From Vespertiliibacter pulmonis (GTDB lineage Bacteria > Pseudomonadota > Gammaproteobacteria > Enterobacterales > Pasteurellaceae): 64,000 bases of DNA. The stretch covers positions 868,001 through 932,000 of the forward strand of contig NZ_CP016615.1 in the NCBI RefSeq assembly GCF_013377275.1, given 5' to 3'. Shown here one piece after another: positions 54,464 to 64,000 of the stretch (within the stretch, counting starts at the first letter, position 1; every line of letters begins with the position of its first letter). Both the position numbers and the translations under genes were made by a program. Below the pieces are notes generated by a model, which saw only the letters and a list, made by a program, of their open reading frames with translations, searched no databases and was not told the DNA's origin.

Positions 54464-55492
54464 TTAAGCAACAAATCCTACCGCTTGATAGACTTGTTTT
54501 AATGTTGCTTGTGCTTTTTCTCGTGCTTTTGCTGCTCCCTCACGATAGATTTTTTCCAGTAAAGCCTCGTCATTGCGGAAATGATGATAACGATCTTGTA
54601 GCTCTGTAAGCATTGTGGAAACTTCTTCAGCAACGGCCGTTTTTAAATGCCCGTACATTTTTCCTTCAAATTCAACTTCTAACTCTGCAATCGTTTTGCC
54701 TGTAATCGCTGCTAAAATATCGAGTAAATTGGATACACCTGGCTTTTGCTTCACATCGTATCGTACAACAGGTGGTTCATCGCCATCGGTCATTGCTCGT
54801 TTAATCTTTTTCGCCACAGATTTAGGATCTTCTAATAAACCGATCACATTATTACGGTTATCATCAGATTTAGACATTTTCTTAGTTGGCTCTAGTAGTG
54901 ACATTACTCTTGCTCCCGTTTTAGCAATAAAGACTTCGGGAACAGTGAAAATAGGCGTAAGGAGGTTTCCTTCACTATCTTTTTCACTATAAATGGCATT
55001 AAATCGGTTGGCAATATCACGGGTAATTTCAAGGTGTTGTTTTTGATCATCACCTACGGGAACTTGGTTCGCTTGATAAAGGAGAATATCGGCTGCCATT
55101 AAAACGGGGTAGGTAAATAAACCAACATTGACATTGTCTTCGTGTCGTGCAGATTTATCTTTAAATTGGGTCATTCGTCCCATTTCGCCAAAATAGGTAT
55201 AGCAATTTAATGCCCATGCAAGTTGTGTATGCTCTGGAACGTGTGATTGAATAAAAATAGTGCTTTTATTTGGGTCGATACCACAAGCTAGATAAATAGC
55301 AAGGGTATCTAATGTTGCTTTACGAAGAGCTTCGGGATCTTGACGTACGGTAATAGCGTGAAGATCGACAATACAAAACAGGCATTCATAGTCATCTTGC
55401 ATTTTTGTCCATTGGCGTAATGCGCCTAAATAGTTGCCTAAACTCAGTTCACCTGAAGGTTGAACGCCACTGAAAACGATGGGTTTTGACAT
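54464..55492 (-). CDS. trpS: Tryptophanyl-tRNA synthetase
   Basis: A 342-residue class I synthetase. The opening [20 protein letters not shown] is the family HIGH-type region and KKMSKSDDN is the KMSKS loop. The region [27 protein letters not shown] contains the tryptophan-contact DQ pair. It lies 41 bp downstream of gph, the gph-trpS pairing also found in enterics. Confidence 0.97.
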   Translation of the reverse strand: MSKPIVFSGVQPSGELSLGNYLGALRQWTKMQDDYECLFCIVDLHAITVRQDPEALRKATLDTLAIYLACGIDPNKSTIFIQSHVPEHTQLAWALNCYTYFGEMGRMTQFKDKSARHEDNVNVGLFTYPVLMAADILLYQANQVPVGDDQKQHLEITRDIANRFNAIYSEKDSEGNLLTPIFTVPEVFIAKTGARVMSLLEPTKKMSKSDDNRNNVIGLLEDPKSVAKKIKRAMTDGDEPPVVRYDVKQKPGVSNLLDILAAITGKTIAELEVEFEGKMYGHLKTAVAEEVSTMLTELQDRYHHFRNDEALLEKIYREGAAKAREKAQATLKQVYQAVGFVA

Positions 55493-55533
55493 AATTTTTC
55501 CTTTCTAAATTTTTACGACTATTACGGGCTGGA

Positions 55534-56205
55534 TTAGCCTACAATTTCTAAAATTTCAGCGAAATTATTACAGATATAATCAGGATTTGATTCGCTGATT
55601 GGAATGTTATAGTTATAGCCATAAGTTAAGCCAACACTGATACAACCTGCATTTTGGGCAGCGAGAATATCATTTTTTGAATCGCCTACGAATAGTATCT
55701 CTTGTGGATAAAGCCCAAATTTTCCGCATAAATAATAAAGTGGAGCAGGGTGTGGTTTAATTGCAGGCAGTGATTCATTACCAAGCGCCTCTGTGAAGAG
55801 GTGAATAATATCAAAGGCTTGTAACACGGGTTTGACTAGCCGTGCTGGTTTGTTCGTTACAACGGCGAGAATATAGCCCTTAGCGTGTAGGGTTTCCAAC
55901 GTAGATTTTACATTTGGATAGAGTTCGCTGAGGGTACAGATATTTTCACCATATAAGGTATCAAAACGTTGTTTGAGCTGGTTTAGCTGTGTTTCTGAAA
56001 ATTCATTAGCTTTGCCTGTCCATTCTAAACCTCGGGTGAAAAGAGCATTTGCACCATTGCCAATCCAAGTAAGAACCAATTCTTTTGGAGCTTGTGGTAA
56101 GCCAACTTCAGCAAAAGCAGAATTAAGAGAAAGAGCGAGATCAGGTAAGCTATTGACTAATGTTCCATCAAGGTCAAAGCCTATAAGTTTAAATTTTTTT
56201 GTCAT
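55534..56205 (-). CDS. gph: Phosphoglycolate phosphatase
   Basis: A 223-residue HAD-family phosphatase that removes phosphoglycolate formed during DNA repair. Motif I is FDLDGTLVNSLPDL, motif II VVTNKP and motif III GDSKNDILAAQNAG. Upstream of trpS as in E. coli. HAD enzymes are often broad in substrate, so activity is inferred from neighbourhood and similarity. Confidence 0.9.
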   Translation of the reverse strand: MTKKFKLIGFDLDGTLVNSLPDLALSLNSAFAEVGLPQAPKELVLTWIGNGANALFTRGLEWTGKANEFSETQLNQLKQRFDTLYGENICTLSELYPNVKSTLETLHAKGYILAVVTNKPARLVKPVLQAFDIIHLFTEALGNESLPAIKPHPAPLYYLCGKFGLYPQEILFVGDSKNDILAAQNAGCISVGLTYGYNYNIPISESNPDYICNNFAEILEIVG

Positions 56206-56264
56206 ATTTTTTATTATTTCTTGATTCGCTTGCTCATTAGAGCAAGCGGTGAGATTAAGTAAAT

Positions 56265-57071
56265 TTATGAAGTTTTTTTATATTTATAAGCGATAGCAAT
56301 AATAATTAGCCCACCAATAATCATTGGTAATGAAAGTAACTGCCCTCGGGTGATGAGATCAGCGGTGGTATTCACTGTTGGGTCAATTTCTCGTACGTAT
56401 TCAACTAAGAAACGGAAGATACCGTAGCAGAATAGAAATAAACCTGCAACTGAGCCTGTTGGGCGAGGCTTACGAATAAATATATTGAGAATAATAAAGA
56501 GTACTAATCCTTCTAAAAACGCCTCATAGAGTTGCGATGGGTGGCGTGGTGGACTGAATGATCCATCAGCATATTGCTCAACCATTGCCCACGGCACGTC
56601 AGTAACTCGTCCCCATAATTCGCTGTTGATAAAATTACCAATGCGTCCCATACCTAAGCCAAATGGAATGAGAGGGGCAACGAAATCAGCCGTTTGCCAG
56701 AAGCTACGTTTTTGGCGGCGAGATGTCCAAATCATTGCGATCATAACCCCAATTAGCCCACCGTGAAAAGACATTCCACCTTCCCAAATACGGAATAGGT
56801 AGGTAGGGTCGTTTAGTAAATGATCGAAACTATAAAAGAATACATCACCAATCCGACCACCTAAGATGACGCCCCAAAAACCATTGAAAAGCAGTTGATC
56901 GACTTGTGCAGTTGTCCAGATACCGTGTGAATTTTTAGCTCGTTTTGTACCTAGCCAATAAGCAAAACCGAATCCAAGAAGGTACATAATACCGTACCAG
57001 TGGAGGGAGAGTGGCCCTAGTGAGAACGCAACAGGGTCGATTTGTGGAGTAATAAAAAATGCTTGATTCAT
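56265..57071 (-). CDS. lgt: Prolipoprotein diacylglyceryl transferase
   Basis: A 268-residue inner-membrane enzyme that attaches diacylglycerol to the lipobox cysteine of prolipoproteins, such as GlpQ and LoiP of this window. The Lgt signature [14 protein letters not shown] is present, with the catalytic His region [11 protein letters not shown] and [11 protein letters not shown]. Seven hydrophobic segments are seen. It starts 7 bp after the TSUP permease gene. A USS core lies in the spacer to gph. Confidence 0.97.
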   Translation of the reverse strand: MNQAFFITPQIDPVAFSLGPLSLHWYGIMYLLGFGFAYWLGTKRAKNSHGIWTTAQVDQLLFNGFWGVILGGRIGDVFFYSFDHLLNDPTYLFRIWEGGMSFHGGLIGVMIAMIWTSRRQKRSFWQTADFVAPLIPFGLGMGRIGNFINSELWGRVTDVPWAMVEQYADGSFSPPRHPSQLYEAFLEGLVLFIILNIFIRKPRPTGSVAGLFLFCYGIFRFLVEYVREIDPTVNTTADLITRGQLLSLPMIIGGLIIIAIAYKYKKTS

Positions 57072-57078
57072 ATAGCCT

Positions 57079-57873
57079 CTATTTTAGGAACATATTTATG
57101 GCAATGCCAACGAGCAATACCGCAAATGCTTTTTTTAAGATAGGAACGGGGAGTACGTTTGCAGCGTTTGCCCCAAGTTTTGATGTGAAGAAGGAGGTTA
57201 GTGTAATTCCAAGTAAAGCAGGAAGATAGATATAACCTAATGAATAAGGAGGAAGATCGGGCATATTCCAACCGCTAATAATAAAGCTAAAAGTGCCAGC
57301 AACACCTAATAACGCACCGCAAAATGAAGATGTACCAATGGCACGTTTCATTTCAAGCCCTCGTCCATTTAGATAAGGCACAATAAATGCTCCACCAGCA
57401 ATGCCAGCCATACTTGAGATCATACCAATAATACTGCCTGCAATCAGTGTTGATTTTGGCGTAATAGGTTTTGGCTTTGCATCAGATTTTTTCAATGAAA
57501 ATAACATCTTTAAAGCGAGAAATAGCACAATAACAGCAAAAATTTTTGCCATATTTGCTTTAGGAATTTGCGTTACCACAAAGCCAGAAAGAAATACAGA
57601 AATCATCAGTGCTGGAATAAAAAATTTGCTCACATTCCAATCTACATTGCCTAATTTATGATGTCGATGTGCAGCAGAAAAGGCAGTTATAACAATTGTG
57701 GCAAAAGAAGTACCTAGTGCCATTGACATAACATAGTTATTCGGTAGCCCAACCATAGGTAAAATATAGCTTAAAGCAGGCACGATAATCAGTCCACCAC
57801 CAATACCAAATAAACCAGCTAAAAAACCAACAACAGCTCCTAATGCAAGACAAATTAAAATAATCTCAATCAC
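57079..57873 (-). CDS. TSUP-family (TauE/SafE) membrane protein
   Basis: A 264-residue membrane protein with eight or so hydrophobic segments. The duplicated family motif is seen as [19 protein letters not shown] near the start and [19 protein letters not shown] in the second half. TSUP proteins export sulfite, sulfoacetate or related anions; the substrate here is unknown. It overlaps rppH by 8 bp and precedes lgt, the same order as in H. influenzae. Confidence 0.88.
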   Translation of the reverse strand: MIEIILICLALGAVVGFLAGLFGIGGGLIIVPALSYILPMVGLPNNYVMSMALGTSFATIVITAFSAAHRHHKLGNVDWNVSKFFIPALMISVFLSGFVVTQIPKANMAKIFAVIVLFLALKMLFSLKKSDAKPKPITPKSTLIAGSIIGMISSMAGIAGGAFIVPYLNGRGLEMKRAIGTSSFCGALLGVAGTFSFIISGWNMPDLPPYSLGYIYLPALLGITLTSFFTSKLGANAANVLPVPILKKAFAVLLVGIAINMFLK

Positions 57874-58450
57874 GGTTTTTTCCTCTATTTAAATGTGTTC
57901 GATAAGGTTTTCGGAATTCTTTACGAGTTGAATGGCGTTCTTTTCGTTCATCTGAAGAAGGCTCTTTGGGTTTTGTGTTGATCAGAATTTGTGCAAATTC
58001 TTTCATTACCTTACGATAAACGTCCCGTTTAAATGAGACGACTTGACGAACGGGATACCAAAAGCTGACCCATCGCCAACCATCAAATTCAGGTGTTTTA
58101 GAGGTCTTTAAATTGATAACACTTTCATCACTCACGAGTTGTAGTAAGAACCACCGCTGTTTTTGCCCTATACAAACAGGGCTAGTATTCTCCGTACGAA
58201 TTAATCGCTTAGGAAGTTTATATTTTAACCAAAATTTTGATGCCCAAAGTACTCGTACATCTTTTTTAGATAAGCCGACTTCTTCATAAAGCTCACGGTA
58301 CATTGCTGTTTCAATGTTTTCTCCCTCGTTAATTCCGCCTTGTGGAAATTGCCAAGAGTTTTGTCCAAACCGCTTCGCCCATAACACCTGTCCTTGCTTA
58401 TTACAGATTACGATACCTACATTTGGGCGGTAACCATCAAAATCGATCAA
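57866..58450 (-). CDS. rppH: RNA pyrophosphohydrolase RppH
   Basis: A 194-residue Nudix hydrolase that converts the 5' triphosphate of mRNA to monophosphate and triggers RNase E decay. The Nudix box [20 protein letters not shown] plus VGL covers residues 38-60, and [16 protein letters not shown] is the family start. The basic C-terminal tail ([18 protein letters not shown]) is longer than in E. coli (176 residues). First gene of rppH-TSUP-lgt, beginning at the edge of the oriC-like spacer. Confidence 0.96.
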   Translation of the reverse strand: MIDFDGYRPNVGIVICNKQGQVLWAKRFGQNSWQFPQGGINEGENIETAMYRELYEEVGLSKKDVRVLWASKFWLKYKLPKRLIRTENTSPVCIGQKQRWFLLQLVSDESVINLKTSKTPEFDGWRWVSFWYPVRQVVSFKRDVYRKVMKEFAQILINTKPKEPSSDERKERHSTRKEFRKPYRTHLNRGKNRD

Positions 58451-58539
58451 TGCAGACCGCCTTATTTTTTTATGCTATGCGAAGTGAGTTGAATTGTTTC
58501 ACAATTCGGGTATTTGAACAACTGAAAATGGCAATAACA

Positions 58540-58850
58540 AGCGGTCTGTTGTGGAAAAATAATCATATTGTGGATAACTCTGTGAATAAGATGAAAATTT
58601 GTTGATAACTTCTTGCCATTAAATTAGGTTTTGCAATTTTCTCTATAAAAAGAAGGTAATTTATCCACTGTATATACTAACATTTATTTGCCGTTTTTAT
58701 TTTCAGAAAATGAATAAAAGATCGATGATGATCAATTTGGTGAAAATCTTCCCATTTTTTGGGAGATTATCCCCACAGGCTGTGGATAAATTTGTGATAG
58801 ATCAGGAAAAAGATCCTGTATAACTATAAATAAGATCTTAAGTAGAGAAA
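58540..58850 (-). other. oriC: Putative chromosomal replication origin (oriC)
   Basis: The 534-bp gene-free spacer has an E. coli-type origin layout when read on the minus strand. Three 13-mers beginning GATC lie at 58825-58837 (GATCTTATTTATA), 58803-58815 (GATCTTTTTCCTG) and 58791-58803 (GATCTATCACAAA), like the E. coli L/M/R 13-mers. A perfect DnaA box TTATCCACA sits immediately next to them at 58781-58789 (R1 position). Further boxes lie at 58661-58669 (TTATCCACT), 58600-58608 (TTATCAACA), 58581-58589 (TTATTCACA), 58569-58577 (perfect TTATCCACA in AGAGTTATCCACA, the E. coli R4 context) and 58550-58558 (TTTTCCACA). Additional GATC sites lie between. Function is inferred; E. coli flanking genes (mioC, mnmG) are not here. 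Confidence 0.75.
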
Positions 58851-58926
58851 TTTTACTATAAAAAACAATGAATTAGGAGAATTGAATAAGTACAGGAAAT
58901 ACTAGGTTGTTTTTTAATCAGAAAAT

Positions 58927-58969
58927 AAGCGGTAAGATCTAAACAAATTTTGCATTGATCTTACCGCTT
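58927..58969 (-). terminator. USS-based terminator after tpx
   Basis: AAGCGGTAAGATC and GATCTTACCGCTT form a perfect 13-bp stem 17 bases apart; on the minus strand it is followed by ATTTTC. Between tpx and the oriC-like region. Confidence 0.75.
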
Positions 58970-58984
58970 GTTAAAGAAATCAGA

Positions 58985-59482
58985 TTATAGTACGGCTAAT
59001 GCGGCTTCATAATTTGGTTCTTGTTTGATTTCTGGCACAAGTTCGCTATGAAGTACCTTGTTATTTTCATCTAATACAATAACAGCACGAGCGGTTAAAC
59101 CTGCTAATGGGCCTGTTGCAATTTCAACACCGACTGCTTTCGGGAAAGTGTGATTACGGAATGTTGATAAAGTAACCACATTTTCGATTCCTTCTGCACC
59201 ACAGAAACGAGCTTGTGCAAACGGTAAATCTGCTGAAATACAAAGTACTGTCGTGTTATTTAATTCAGCTACCTTTTGGTTGAAGGTGCGTACTGACGTT
59301 GCACAAATTCCTGTGTCAATGCTTGGGAAAATATTTAGAATTTTGCGTTTACCTGCAAAATCAGCTAATGAAACTTCACCTAAATCTTTATTAACTAAGG
59401 TAAAGTTTTCAACAGTCGTATTCTGTGCAGGAAAGTTGCCTACAACTTCGATTGGCGTACCGCCTAGTGTGATTTGAGTCAT
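58985..59482 (-). CDS. tpx: Thiol peroxidase
   Basis: A 165-residue periplasmic or cytoplasmic atypical 2-Cys peroxiredoxin that reduces lipid hydroperoxides using thioredoxin. The peroxidatic cysteine is in [16 protein letters not shown] and the resolving cysteine in [23 protein letters not shown] precedes the ATG. Divergent from plsC, adjacent to the putative origin. Confidence 0.96.
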   Translation of the reverse strand: MTQITLGGTPIEVVGNFPAQNTTVENFTLVNKDLGEVSLADFAGKRKILNIFPSIDTGICATSVRTFNQKVAELNNTTVLCISADLPFAQARFCGAEGIENVVTLSTFRNHTFPKAVGVEIATGPLAGLTARAVIVLDENNKVLHSELVPEIKQEPNYEAALAVL

Positions 59483-59605
59483 AAAATTATCCTTTATGTG
59501 GGGTTAATAATCCTTTGTTACTATACCGATTTTTCGTGAAAATGAAAACCGCACGTATTTTGCATTTTTTGTTATACTTGAGAAAAATTTTTGGTGGAAT
59601 TTACT

Positions 59606-60334
59606 ATGTTAAAATTAATTAGAATTCTAGCGGTTACAACGGCTTCTATTTTGATCTGCTTAGTTGGAACGCTATATGCATTGGTTCGTTTGCGTAATCC
59701 TAGTAGTGTTGGAGTGGTTGCCCGTTCTTTTGGTGCATTGTATCCGTTGATCGGCGTTAAGGTGATTAAACGTTCAAAACCTGAATTGACTCAACCCGTT
59801 ATTTATATTGGTAATCATCAGAATAATTACGATATGCTGACAATCGCAGGAATGATGCCACCGAGAACTGTGAGTATTGGCAAGCGCAGCCTCATCTGGG
59901 TACCTTTTTTTGGACTTGTCTATTGGGCAACGGGCAATATTTTACTGCACCGTGAAAAGCGAAGTAGTGCAATTAGCACGATGAATAAAGTCGCAACAAT
60001 TATTCAAAAGGAAAAAATTTCTATTTGGATGTTCCCTGAAGGCACACGAAGCCGTGGGCGTGGCTTGCTCCCGTTTAAATCGGGTGCTTTTCATACGGCT
60101 ATTGCAGCGGGTGTACCCATTGTGCCAGTTGTTTGCTCAAGTTTACATAATAAAATTAATTTAAACCGTTGGAATAACGGTATAGTAATATGCGAAATGC
60201 TTGAGCCAATTGATACTTCGGGCTATAGCCGTGAAAATGTTAAAGAATTGATTGAAAAGTGCCATACTCAGATGGCACAAAAATTAGCACAGTTAGATGA
60301 AGAAGTCGCTATGCTAGAAAAGCAAGCAGATTAA
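59606..60334 (+). CDS. plsC: 1-acyl-sn-glycerol-3-phosphate acyltransferase
   Basis: Second acylation of glycerol-3-phosphate in phospholipid synthesis, giving phosphatidate at the inner membrane. The 242 residues (E. coli 245) begin with a hydrophobic anchor, then HX4D as NHQNNYDML and the substrate motif FPEGTRSRGRG. GGTGGA precedes the ATG at 59606; five earlier in-frame codons are ignored. It precedes ftsP, as in E. coli (plsC-sufI). Confidence 0.96.
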   Translation: MLKLIRILAVTTASILICLVGTLYALVRLRNPSSVGVVARSFGALYPLIGVKVIKRSKPELTQPVIYIGNHQNNYDMLTIAGMMPPRTVSIGKRSLIWVPFFGLVYWATGNILLHREKRSSAISTMNKVATIIQKEKISIWMFPEGTRSRGRGLLPFKSGAFHTAIAAGVPIVPVVCSSLHNKINLNRWNNGIVICEMLEPIDTSGYSRENVKELIEKCHTQMAQKLAQLDEEVAMLEKQAD

Positions 60335-60362
60335 CTACTGGTAATGAGTAAAGTAGAAAACA

Positions 60363-61769
60363 ATGAAATTATCACGCCGTCAATTATTACACCGTTTAAC
60401 GGCTAGCAGTGTAATAGCATTTACACCAAGTATAGTTTGGGCAAAAATACGGGGAAAACTATCAATTCCACCGTTAATTGAGGTTGGGAGAGGACGTCCT
60501 GTTCGCTTGGATTTTCGCCCTTCTCAAACACAGTTTGATGCAGGTAAATTAGTTGATGTATGGGGCGTAAATGGGCGCTATCTTGCTCCCACTGTACGAG
60601 TAAAATCGGGTGATGCTGTGCGTTTAACCTATATAAATAGCTTGCCTCAACCCTTATCCATTACTATTCAAGGCCTATTTGCCCCGACTGAAATGGTGGG
60701 GTCTATTCATCGTCAATTAGCCCCCAATAGTAGTTGGTCGCCCATTTTAACGGTAAATCAACCCGCTTGTAGTGGTTGGTATCACGCAGATACAATGCTA
60801 AATTCAGCTTTTCAAACATACCGAGGATTAGCGGGTTTTTGGCTTATTGAAGATGGCGAAAGCCGTAAAGCAAAGTTACCGAATAAATATGGTATAGATG
60901 ATATTCCACTTATTTTACAAGATCAGTTAATGAATACCTCTGGCATGCAGGTGCTAGATAAACAAGGCATACAATTTTTTGGTAAGCGGTTATTTGTTAA
61001 TGGGCAAGAATCACCTTACTTCGATGTGCCAAGGGGGTGGGTTCGCTTACGTTTACTCAATGCCTCATTATCCCGTCATTATGAATTGCGTTTAGATAAT
61101 GGCAAGCCCCTGTTTGTTATTGCCACAGGGGTTGGTTTTTTTGCTGAACCACTTGAGATGGAGAGTATCTCCCTTGCCCCGAGTGAAAGAGTCGAATTAC
61201 TAGTAGATGTAAATAGTATGGAAATTGTTCGCCTGATCAGCGGTCAGAAACGAGGCTTTTTTTACACTATTGAACAGCTTTTTACCGATGATAATGAATT
61301 AGTTGATAACACGATTATTGAGCTACGTCCACAAGGGTTGGCTTCTGCATTTGAAAATAAAGCTGTTTTACCCCCTTTTCAACTTGATGAGTTTAAATTA
61401 ACAATTAATAAAGAGCGTACATTTAGCATACGCCCGTTGGATTTTCTCATTAATCAACAGAGATTTGATCCTAAACGGCTCGATTTTACCGCTAAAAAAG
61501 ATACGGTAGAACGTTGGTATCTGACAAGCGATGAGCCAGTAGGGTTTACCCTACAAGGGGCAAAATTTATTATTGAAACCAAAAATAAACAGAAACTTCC
61601 GTATAAACAGTTAGCTTGGCGAGATACCGTCTGGCTTGAAAAAAATCAACAAGTTACTCTGCTTGTTCGTTTTGAACATCAAGCCTCAGCAAGTGAGCCT
61701 TTTACGTTTGGTGTATCGGATTTAATGCTTAGAGATCGGGGTTGTATGGGACAATTTAGTGTAAGTTAG
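60363..61769 (+). CDS. ftsP: Cell division protein FtsP (SufI)
   Basis: A 468-residue periplasmic multicopper-oxidase-fold protein that protects the divisome under stress. The N-terminus [18 protein letters not shown] is a twin-arginine signal with cleavage near VWA, so export is by Tat. The cupredoxin domains lack the copper-binding HxH clusters of true oxidases, which is normal for SufI. It follows plsC by 28 bp. Confidence 0.9.
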   Translation: MKLSRRQLLHRLTASSVIAFTPSIVWAKIRGKLSIPPLIEVGRGRPVRLDFRPSQTQFDAGKLVDVWGVNGRYLAPTVRVKSGDAVRLTYINSLPQPLSITIQGLFAPTEMVGSIHRQLAPNSSWSPILTVNQPACSGWYHADTMLNSAFQTYRGLAGFWLIEDGESRKAKLPNKYGIDDIPLILQDQLMNTSGMQVLDKQGIQFFGKRLFVNGQESPYFDVPRGWVRLRLLNASLSRHYELRLDNGKPLFVIATGVGFFAEPLEMESISLAPSERVELLVDVNSMEIVRLISGQKRGFFYTIEQLFTDDNELVDNTIIELRPQGLASAFENKAVLPPFQLDEFKLTINKERTFSIRPLDFLINQQRFDPKRLDFTAKKDTVERWYLTSDEPVGFTLQGAKFIIETKNKQKLPYKQLAWRDTVWLEKNQQVTLLVRFEHQASASEPFTFGVSDLMLRDRGCMGQFSVS

Positions 61770-61775
61770 CTAATG

Positions 61776-61831
61776 TAAGCGGTCGGATCAGCAAGAAAAT
61801 TTGCAAATTTTTAGCCAAATCTAACCGCTTA
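61776..61831. repeat. Inverted USS pair between ftsP and accA
   Basis: TAAGCGGT and ACCGCTTA face each other about 40 bases apart with partial extension of the stem. No T-run follows, so termination is uncertain. Confidence 0.5.
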
Positions 61832-61887
61832 ACCCCATTTCACTGATAGAATACATCGGTTTATTTCTGCAAAAGAAAGGAAAAAGA

Positions 61888-62841
61888 ATGACTCAAGAAT
61901 ATTTAGATTTTGAATTACCCATTGCGGAGTTAGAAGCAAAAATCGAGGCACTGCGTTCAGCTGTTGGGAATGATAAAAAAATTAACCTCGATGATGAAAT
62001 TGCTCGTTTACAAAAGAAAAGCGAAGAATTGACGAAAAAAACATTTGCAGATCTTGATGCGTGGCAGGTTTCAAAAATGGCACGCCACCCTAGCCGTCCT
62101 TATACGTTAGATTATATTGAGAAGATTTTTACTGAATTTGATGAACTTGCAGGCGATAGAGCTTTTGCTGATGATAAAGCGATTGTTGGTGGTATTGCTC
62201 GTTTAGATGGACGACCTGTTATGGTTATTGGACATCAAAAAGGGCGAAATGTAAAAGAAAAAGTAAAACGCAATTTTGGAATGCCTGCGCCTGAAGGCTA
62301 CCGTAAAGCATTACGTTTAATGCAAATGGCAGAACGTTTTCATTTGCCGATTATCACTTTTATCGATACGCCTGGGGCTTATCCAGGGATTGGTGCAGAA
62401 GAGCGTGGACAATCAGAAGCGATTGCCCGTAATTTGCGTGAAATGTCTACCTTAAAAGTGCCAGTTATTTGTACGGTTATCGGCGAAGGTGGTTCAGGCG
62501 GTGCTTTAGCTATTGGCGTGGGTGATAAAGTAAATATGTTGCAATATTCAACTTACTCCGTTATTTCTCCAGAAGGCTGTGCCTCTATTTTATGGAAAAG
62601 TGCAGAAAAAGCCTCAACTGCTGCAGAAGTTATGGGGCTAACCGCTCCTCGCTTAAAAGAGTTAGCACTCATTGATAATATTGTTCCAGAGCCATTGGGC
62701 GGTGCACATCGTAATGTTGATGAAATGGCATTCAATTTAAAACAACGATTAGTAGAAGATTTAGCTGATCTTGATCAGCTAGATAACGAGGGATTGCTTG
62801 ATCGCCGTTATCAACGGTTGATGAACTATGGTTATGTTTAA
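61888..62841 (+). CDS. accA: Acetyl-CoA carboxylase carboxyltransferase subunit alpha
   Basis: A 317-residue subunit (E. coli 319) that with AccD transfers CO2 from carboxybiotin to acetyl-CoA, giving malonyl-CoA for fatty acids. Signature regions [33 protein letters not shown] and [16 protein letters not shown] are intact. AAAGGAAAA precedes the ATG. Confidence 0.98.
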   Translation: MTQEYLDFELPIAELEAKIEALRSAVGNDKKINLDDEIARLQKKSEELTKKTFADLDAWQVSKMARHPSRPYTLDYIEKIFTEFDELAGDRAFADDKAIVGGIARLDGRPVMVIGHQKGRNVKEKVKRNFGMPAPEGYRKALRLMQMAERFHLPIITFIDTPGAYPGIGAEERGQSEAIARNLREMSTLKVPVICTVIGEGGSGGALAIGVGDKVNMLQYSTYSVISPEGCASILWKSAEKASTAAEVMGLTAPRLKELALIDNIVPEPLGGAHRNVDEMAFNLKQRLVEDLADLDQLDNEGLLDRRYQRLMNYGYV

Positions 62842-62848
62842 TAAATTT

Positions 62849-62873
62849 GCCCCTAATCTAGGGGCTTATTTTT
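62849..62873. terminator. Terminator between accA and sdhE
   Basis: GCCCCTA and TAGGGGC form a 7-bp stem with loop ATC, followed by TTATTTTT on the plus strand. Confidence 0.85.
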
Positions 62874-63111
62874 AATAAGCTAATTTAGTACGAATTAGCA
62901 TAATTAATGTTTGGAGTTCCGCCGTTGGTGCAGGCTGTTGTAGCATAAACCAGCTGAATAATTCAGGGTCGGTATAATTTAGCATTTCTACAAACGTAGT
63001 TTGTTCCGCCTCGTTTAGTTCATCAAAATGTTGTTGATAAAAAGGCATAATGAGCTTATCTAATTCTCTCATTCCACGCCGACATTGCCATTCAATTCTG
63101 AAACGATTCAT
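62872..63111 (-). CDS. sdhE: FAD assembly factor SdhE
   Basis: A 79-residue protein that promotes covalent flavin attachment to succinate dehydrogenase or fumarate reductase. The family motif RRGMRELD lies near residues 12-19, followed by the YTDPELFSWFM region. The ATG at 63111 overlaps the ispH stop by one base (TGATG), so the two are coupled; a TTG one codon earlier is ignored. Confidence 0.93.
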   Translation of the reverse strand: MNRFRIEWQCRRGMRELDKLIMPFYQQHFDELNEAEQTTFVEMLNYTDPELFSWFMLQQPAPTAELQTLIMLIRTKLAY

Positions 63112-64000
63112 CAATTTACCTCTGTAATTCTTAATTCACGTGGGACTTCAAAGACGGTATTTTCTTCGCAACCTTCTAATTCATTAACGTCTGTTACCCC
63201 TAATGTTTTGAGGTGAGAAACAACAGATTGCACTAGCACTTCAGGTGCAGATGCACCTGCAGTGATTCCAATGGTAGTAACGCCATTTAACCATTGTGGA
63301 TCAATATCTTGTGGCCCATCAATAAGTTTTGAAGGCGTACCCATTCGTGAAGCTAATTCAGCCAAGCGGTTAGAATTAGAGGAATTTTTCGAACCAACAA
63401 CCAACACTAATTGTGCTAATTTTGCCAACTCTCTCACCGCTTGTTGGCGGTTTGTTGTGGCGTAGCAAATATCATTTTTACGAGGTCCTTGAATAGCAGG
63501 ATATTTTTGTTTTAAGGCTTCAATAACATCACTAGTATCATCAATAGAAAGAGTAGTTTGGGTCATAAAGGTTAGATTTTGGTCGCTATTTATGCCTAAC
63601 TTGGCAATATCTTCTACATCTTCAACTAAAAAAATACCACCCTCTGGGTTATCATATTGCCCCATTGTACCAACAACTTCAGGGTGCCCTTCGTGTCCAA
63701 TTAGAATAGCTTTTGTCCCTTTTTTGCTGGCTCTAGCAACTTGCATATGTACTTTTGTAACTAATGGGCAGGTTGCATCAAAAACTTTTAATCCACGTTG
63801 TTTAGCTTCTTGACGAACAGCTTGAGAAACCCCGTGAGCGGAGAAAATAACAATTGCTCCATTTGGTACTTCATCTAATTCTTCAACAAAAATTGCCCCT
63901 TTGGCTTTTAATCCGTCCACTACAAAGCGGTTATGAACGACTTCGTGGCGAACATAAATCGGAGAGCCGTGAATTTCTAAGGCTAATTCTACAATCGAAA
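63111..64000 (-). CDS. ispH: 4-hydroxy-3-methylbut-2-enyl diphosphate reductase, 5' end outside the window
   Basis: Last step of the MEP isoprenoid pathway, giving IPP and DMAPP, with a [4Fe-4S] cluster. The frame is open to the right edge and reads [20 protein letters not shown] and VHNRFVVDG there, so about the first 20 residues (including the first cluster cysteine) are missing. The other two cluster cysteines are in [11 protein letters not shown] and [22 protein letters not shown] and SAHGVSQAV line the active site. A USS core lies at 63428. Coupled to sdhE downstream. Confidence 0.97.
   Translation of the reverse strand, partial: SIVELALEIHGSPIYVRHEVVHNRFVVDGLKAKGAIFVEELDEVPNGAIVIFSAHGVSQAVRQEAKQRGLKVFDATCPLVTKVHMQVARASKKGTKAILIGHEGHPEVVGTMGQYDNPEGGIFLVEDVEDIAKLGINSDQNLTFMTQTTLSIDDTSDVIEALKQKYPAIQGPRKNDICYATTNRQQAVRELAKLAQLVLVVGSKNSSNSNRLAELASRMGTPSKLIDGPQDIDPQWLNGVTTIGITAGASAPEVLVQSVVSHLKTLGVTDVNELEGCEENTVFEVPRELRITEVN

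Overview
The window is chromosomal DNA of a Pasteurellaceae bacterium. Nearly every protein reads as a close relative of Haemophilus, Actinobacillus or Mannheimia proteins. The DNA is AT-rich, and about 45 copies of the uptake core ACAAGCGGT or its complement are scattered through genes and spacers. That is the Actinobacillus pleuropneumoniae-type uptake signal sequence (USS), not the H. influenzae-type AAGTGCGGT, so the Actinobacillus/Mannheimia/Bibersteinia/Glaesserella side of the family is likely. The species cannot be fixed from this window.

Layout. 1-9.5 kb: a NhaC-type antiporter (cut by the left edge) and ornithine aminotransferase, a decayed GntP-type permease, mutS, a butanediol dehydrogenase-like enzyme, ffh and mioC. 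9.5-20.3 kb: a complete glycerol/glycerol-3-phosphate cluster. glpK-glpF and glpQ-unknown-glpT lie on the minus strand and glpABC on the plus strand; three CRP sites lie in the two control regions. 20.3-23.7 kb: the selenocysteine locus, with selC (tRNA-Sec) divergent from selAB. 23.7-27.5 kb: pcp, an orphan OppA-like binding protein and modF. 27.7-40 kb: the conserved secE-nusG-rplKAJL-rpoBC block with promoters, an L1-type operator, an L10 leader and an attenuator. 40-47 kb: azlCD, a LoiP-like protease, ppa, ilvC and a type V autotransporter with 19 hexapeptide repeats. 47-58.5 kb, mostly minus strand: xerC, a PgtP-like transporter, glyS, a glutaredoxin-like gene and glyQ, then roxA (plus strand), then trpS, gph, lgt, a TSUP permease and rppH. 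58.5-64 kb: a 534-bp spacer, then tpx, plsC, ftsP, accA, sdhE and ispH (cut by the right edge).

The most striking non-coding element is the spacer at 58451-58984. Read on the minus strand it has the architecture of an E. coli-type oriC: three GATC-anchored AT-rich 13-mers, a perfect DnaA box beside them, and further DnaA boxes including a second perfect TTATCCACA. If it is the origin, the rplKAJL-rpoBC block about 19-30 kb away is transcribed toward it, head-on to replication, which is unusual and would suggest a local inversion.

How the genes work together. GlpQ (a protein D homologue) releases glycerol-3-phosphate from glycerophosphodiesters, GlpT imports it and GlpABC oxidises it anaerobically; GlpF and GlpK handle free glycerol. 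SelA, SelB and tRNA-Sec insert selenocysteine, though no selenoprotein gene lies in the window. Most remaining genes are housekeeping. Many genes are separated by rho-independent terminators, several of them built from inverted USS pairs.
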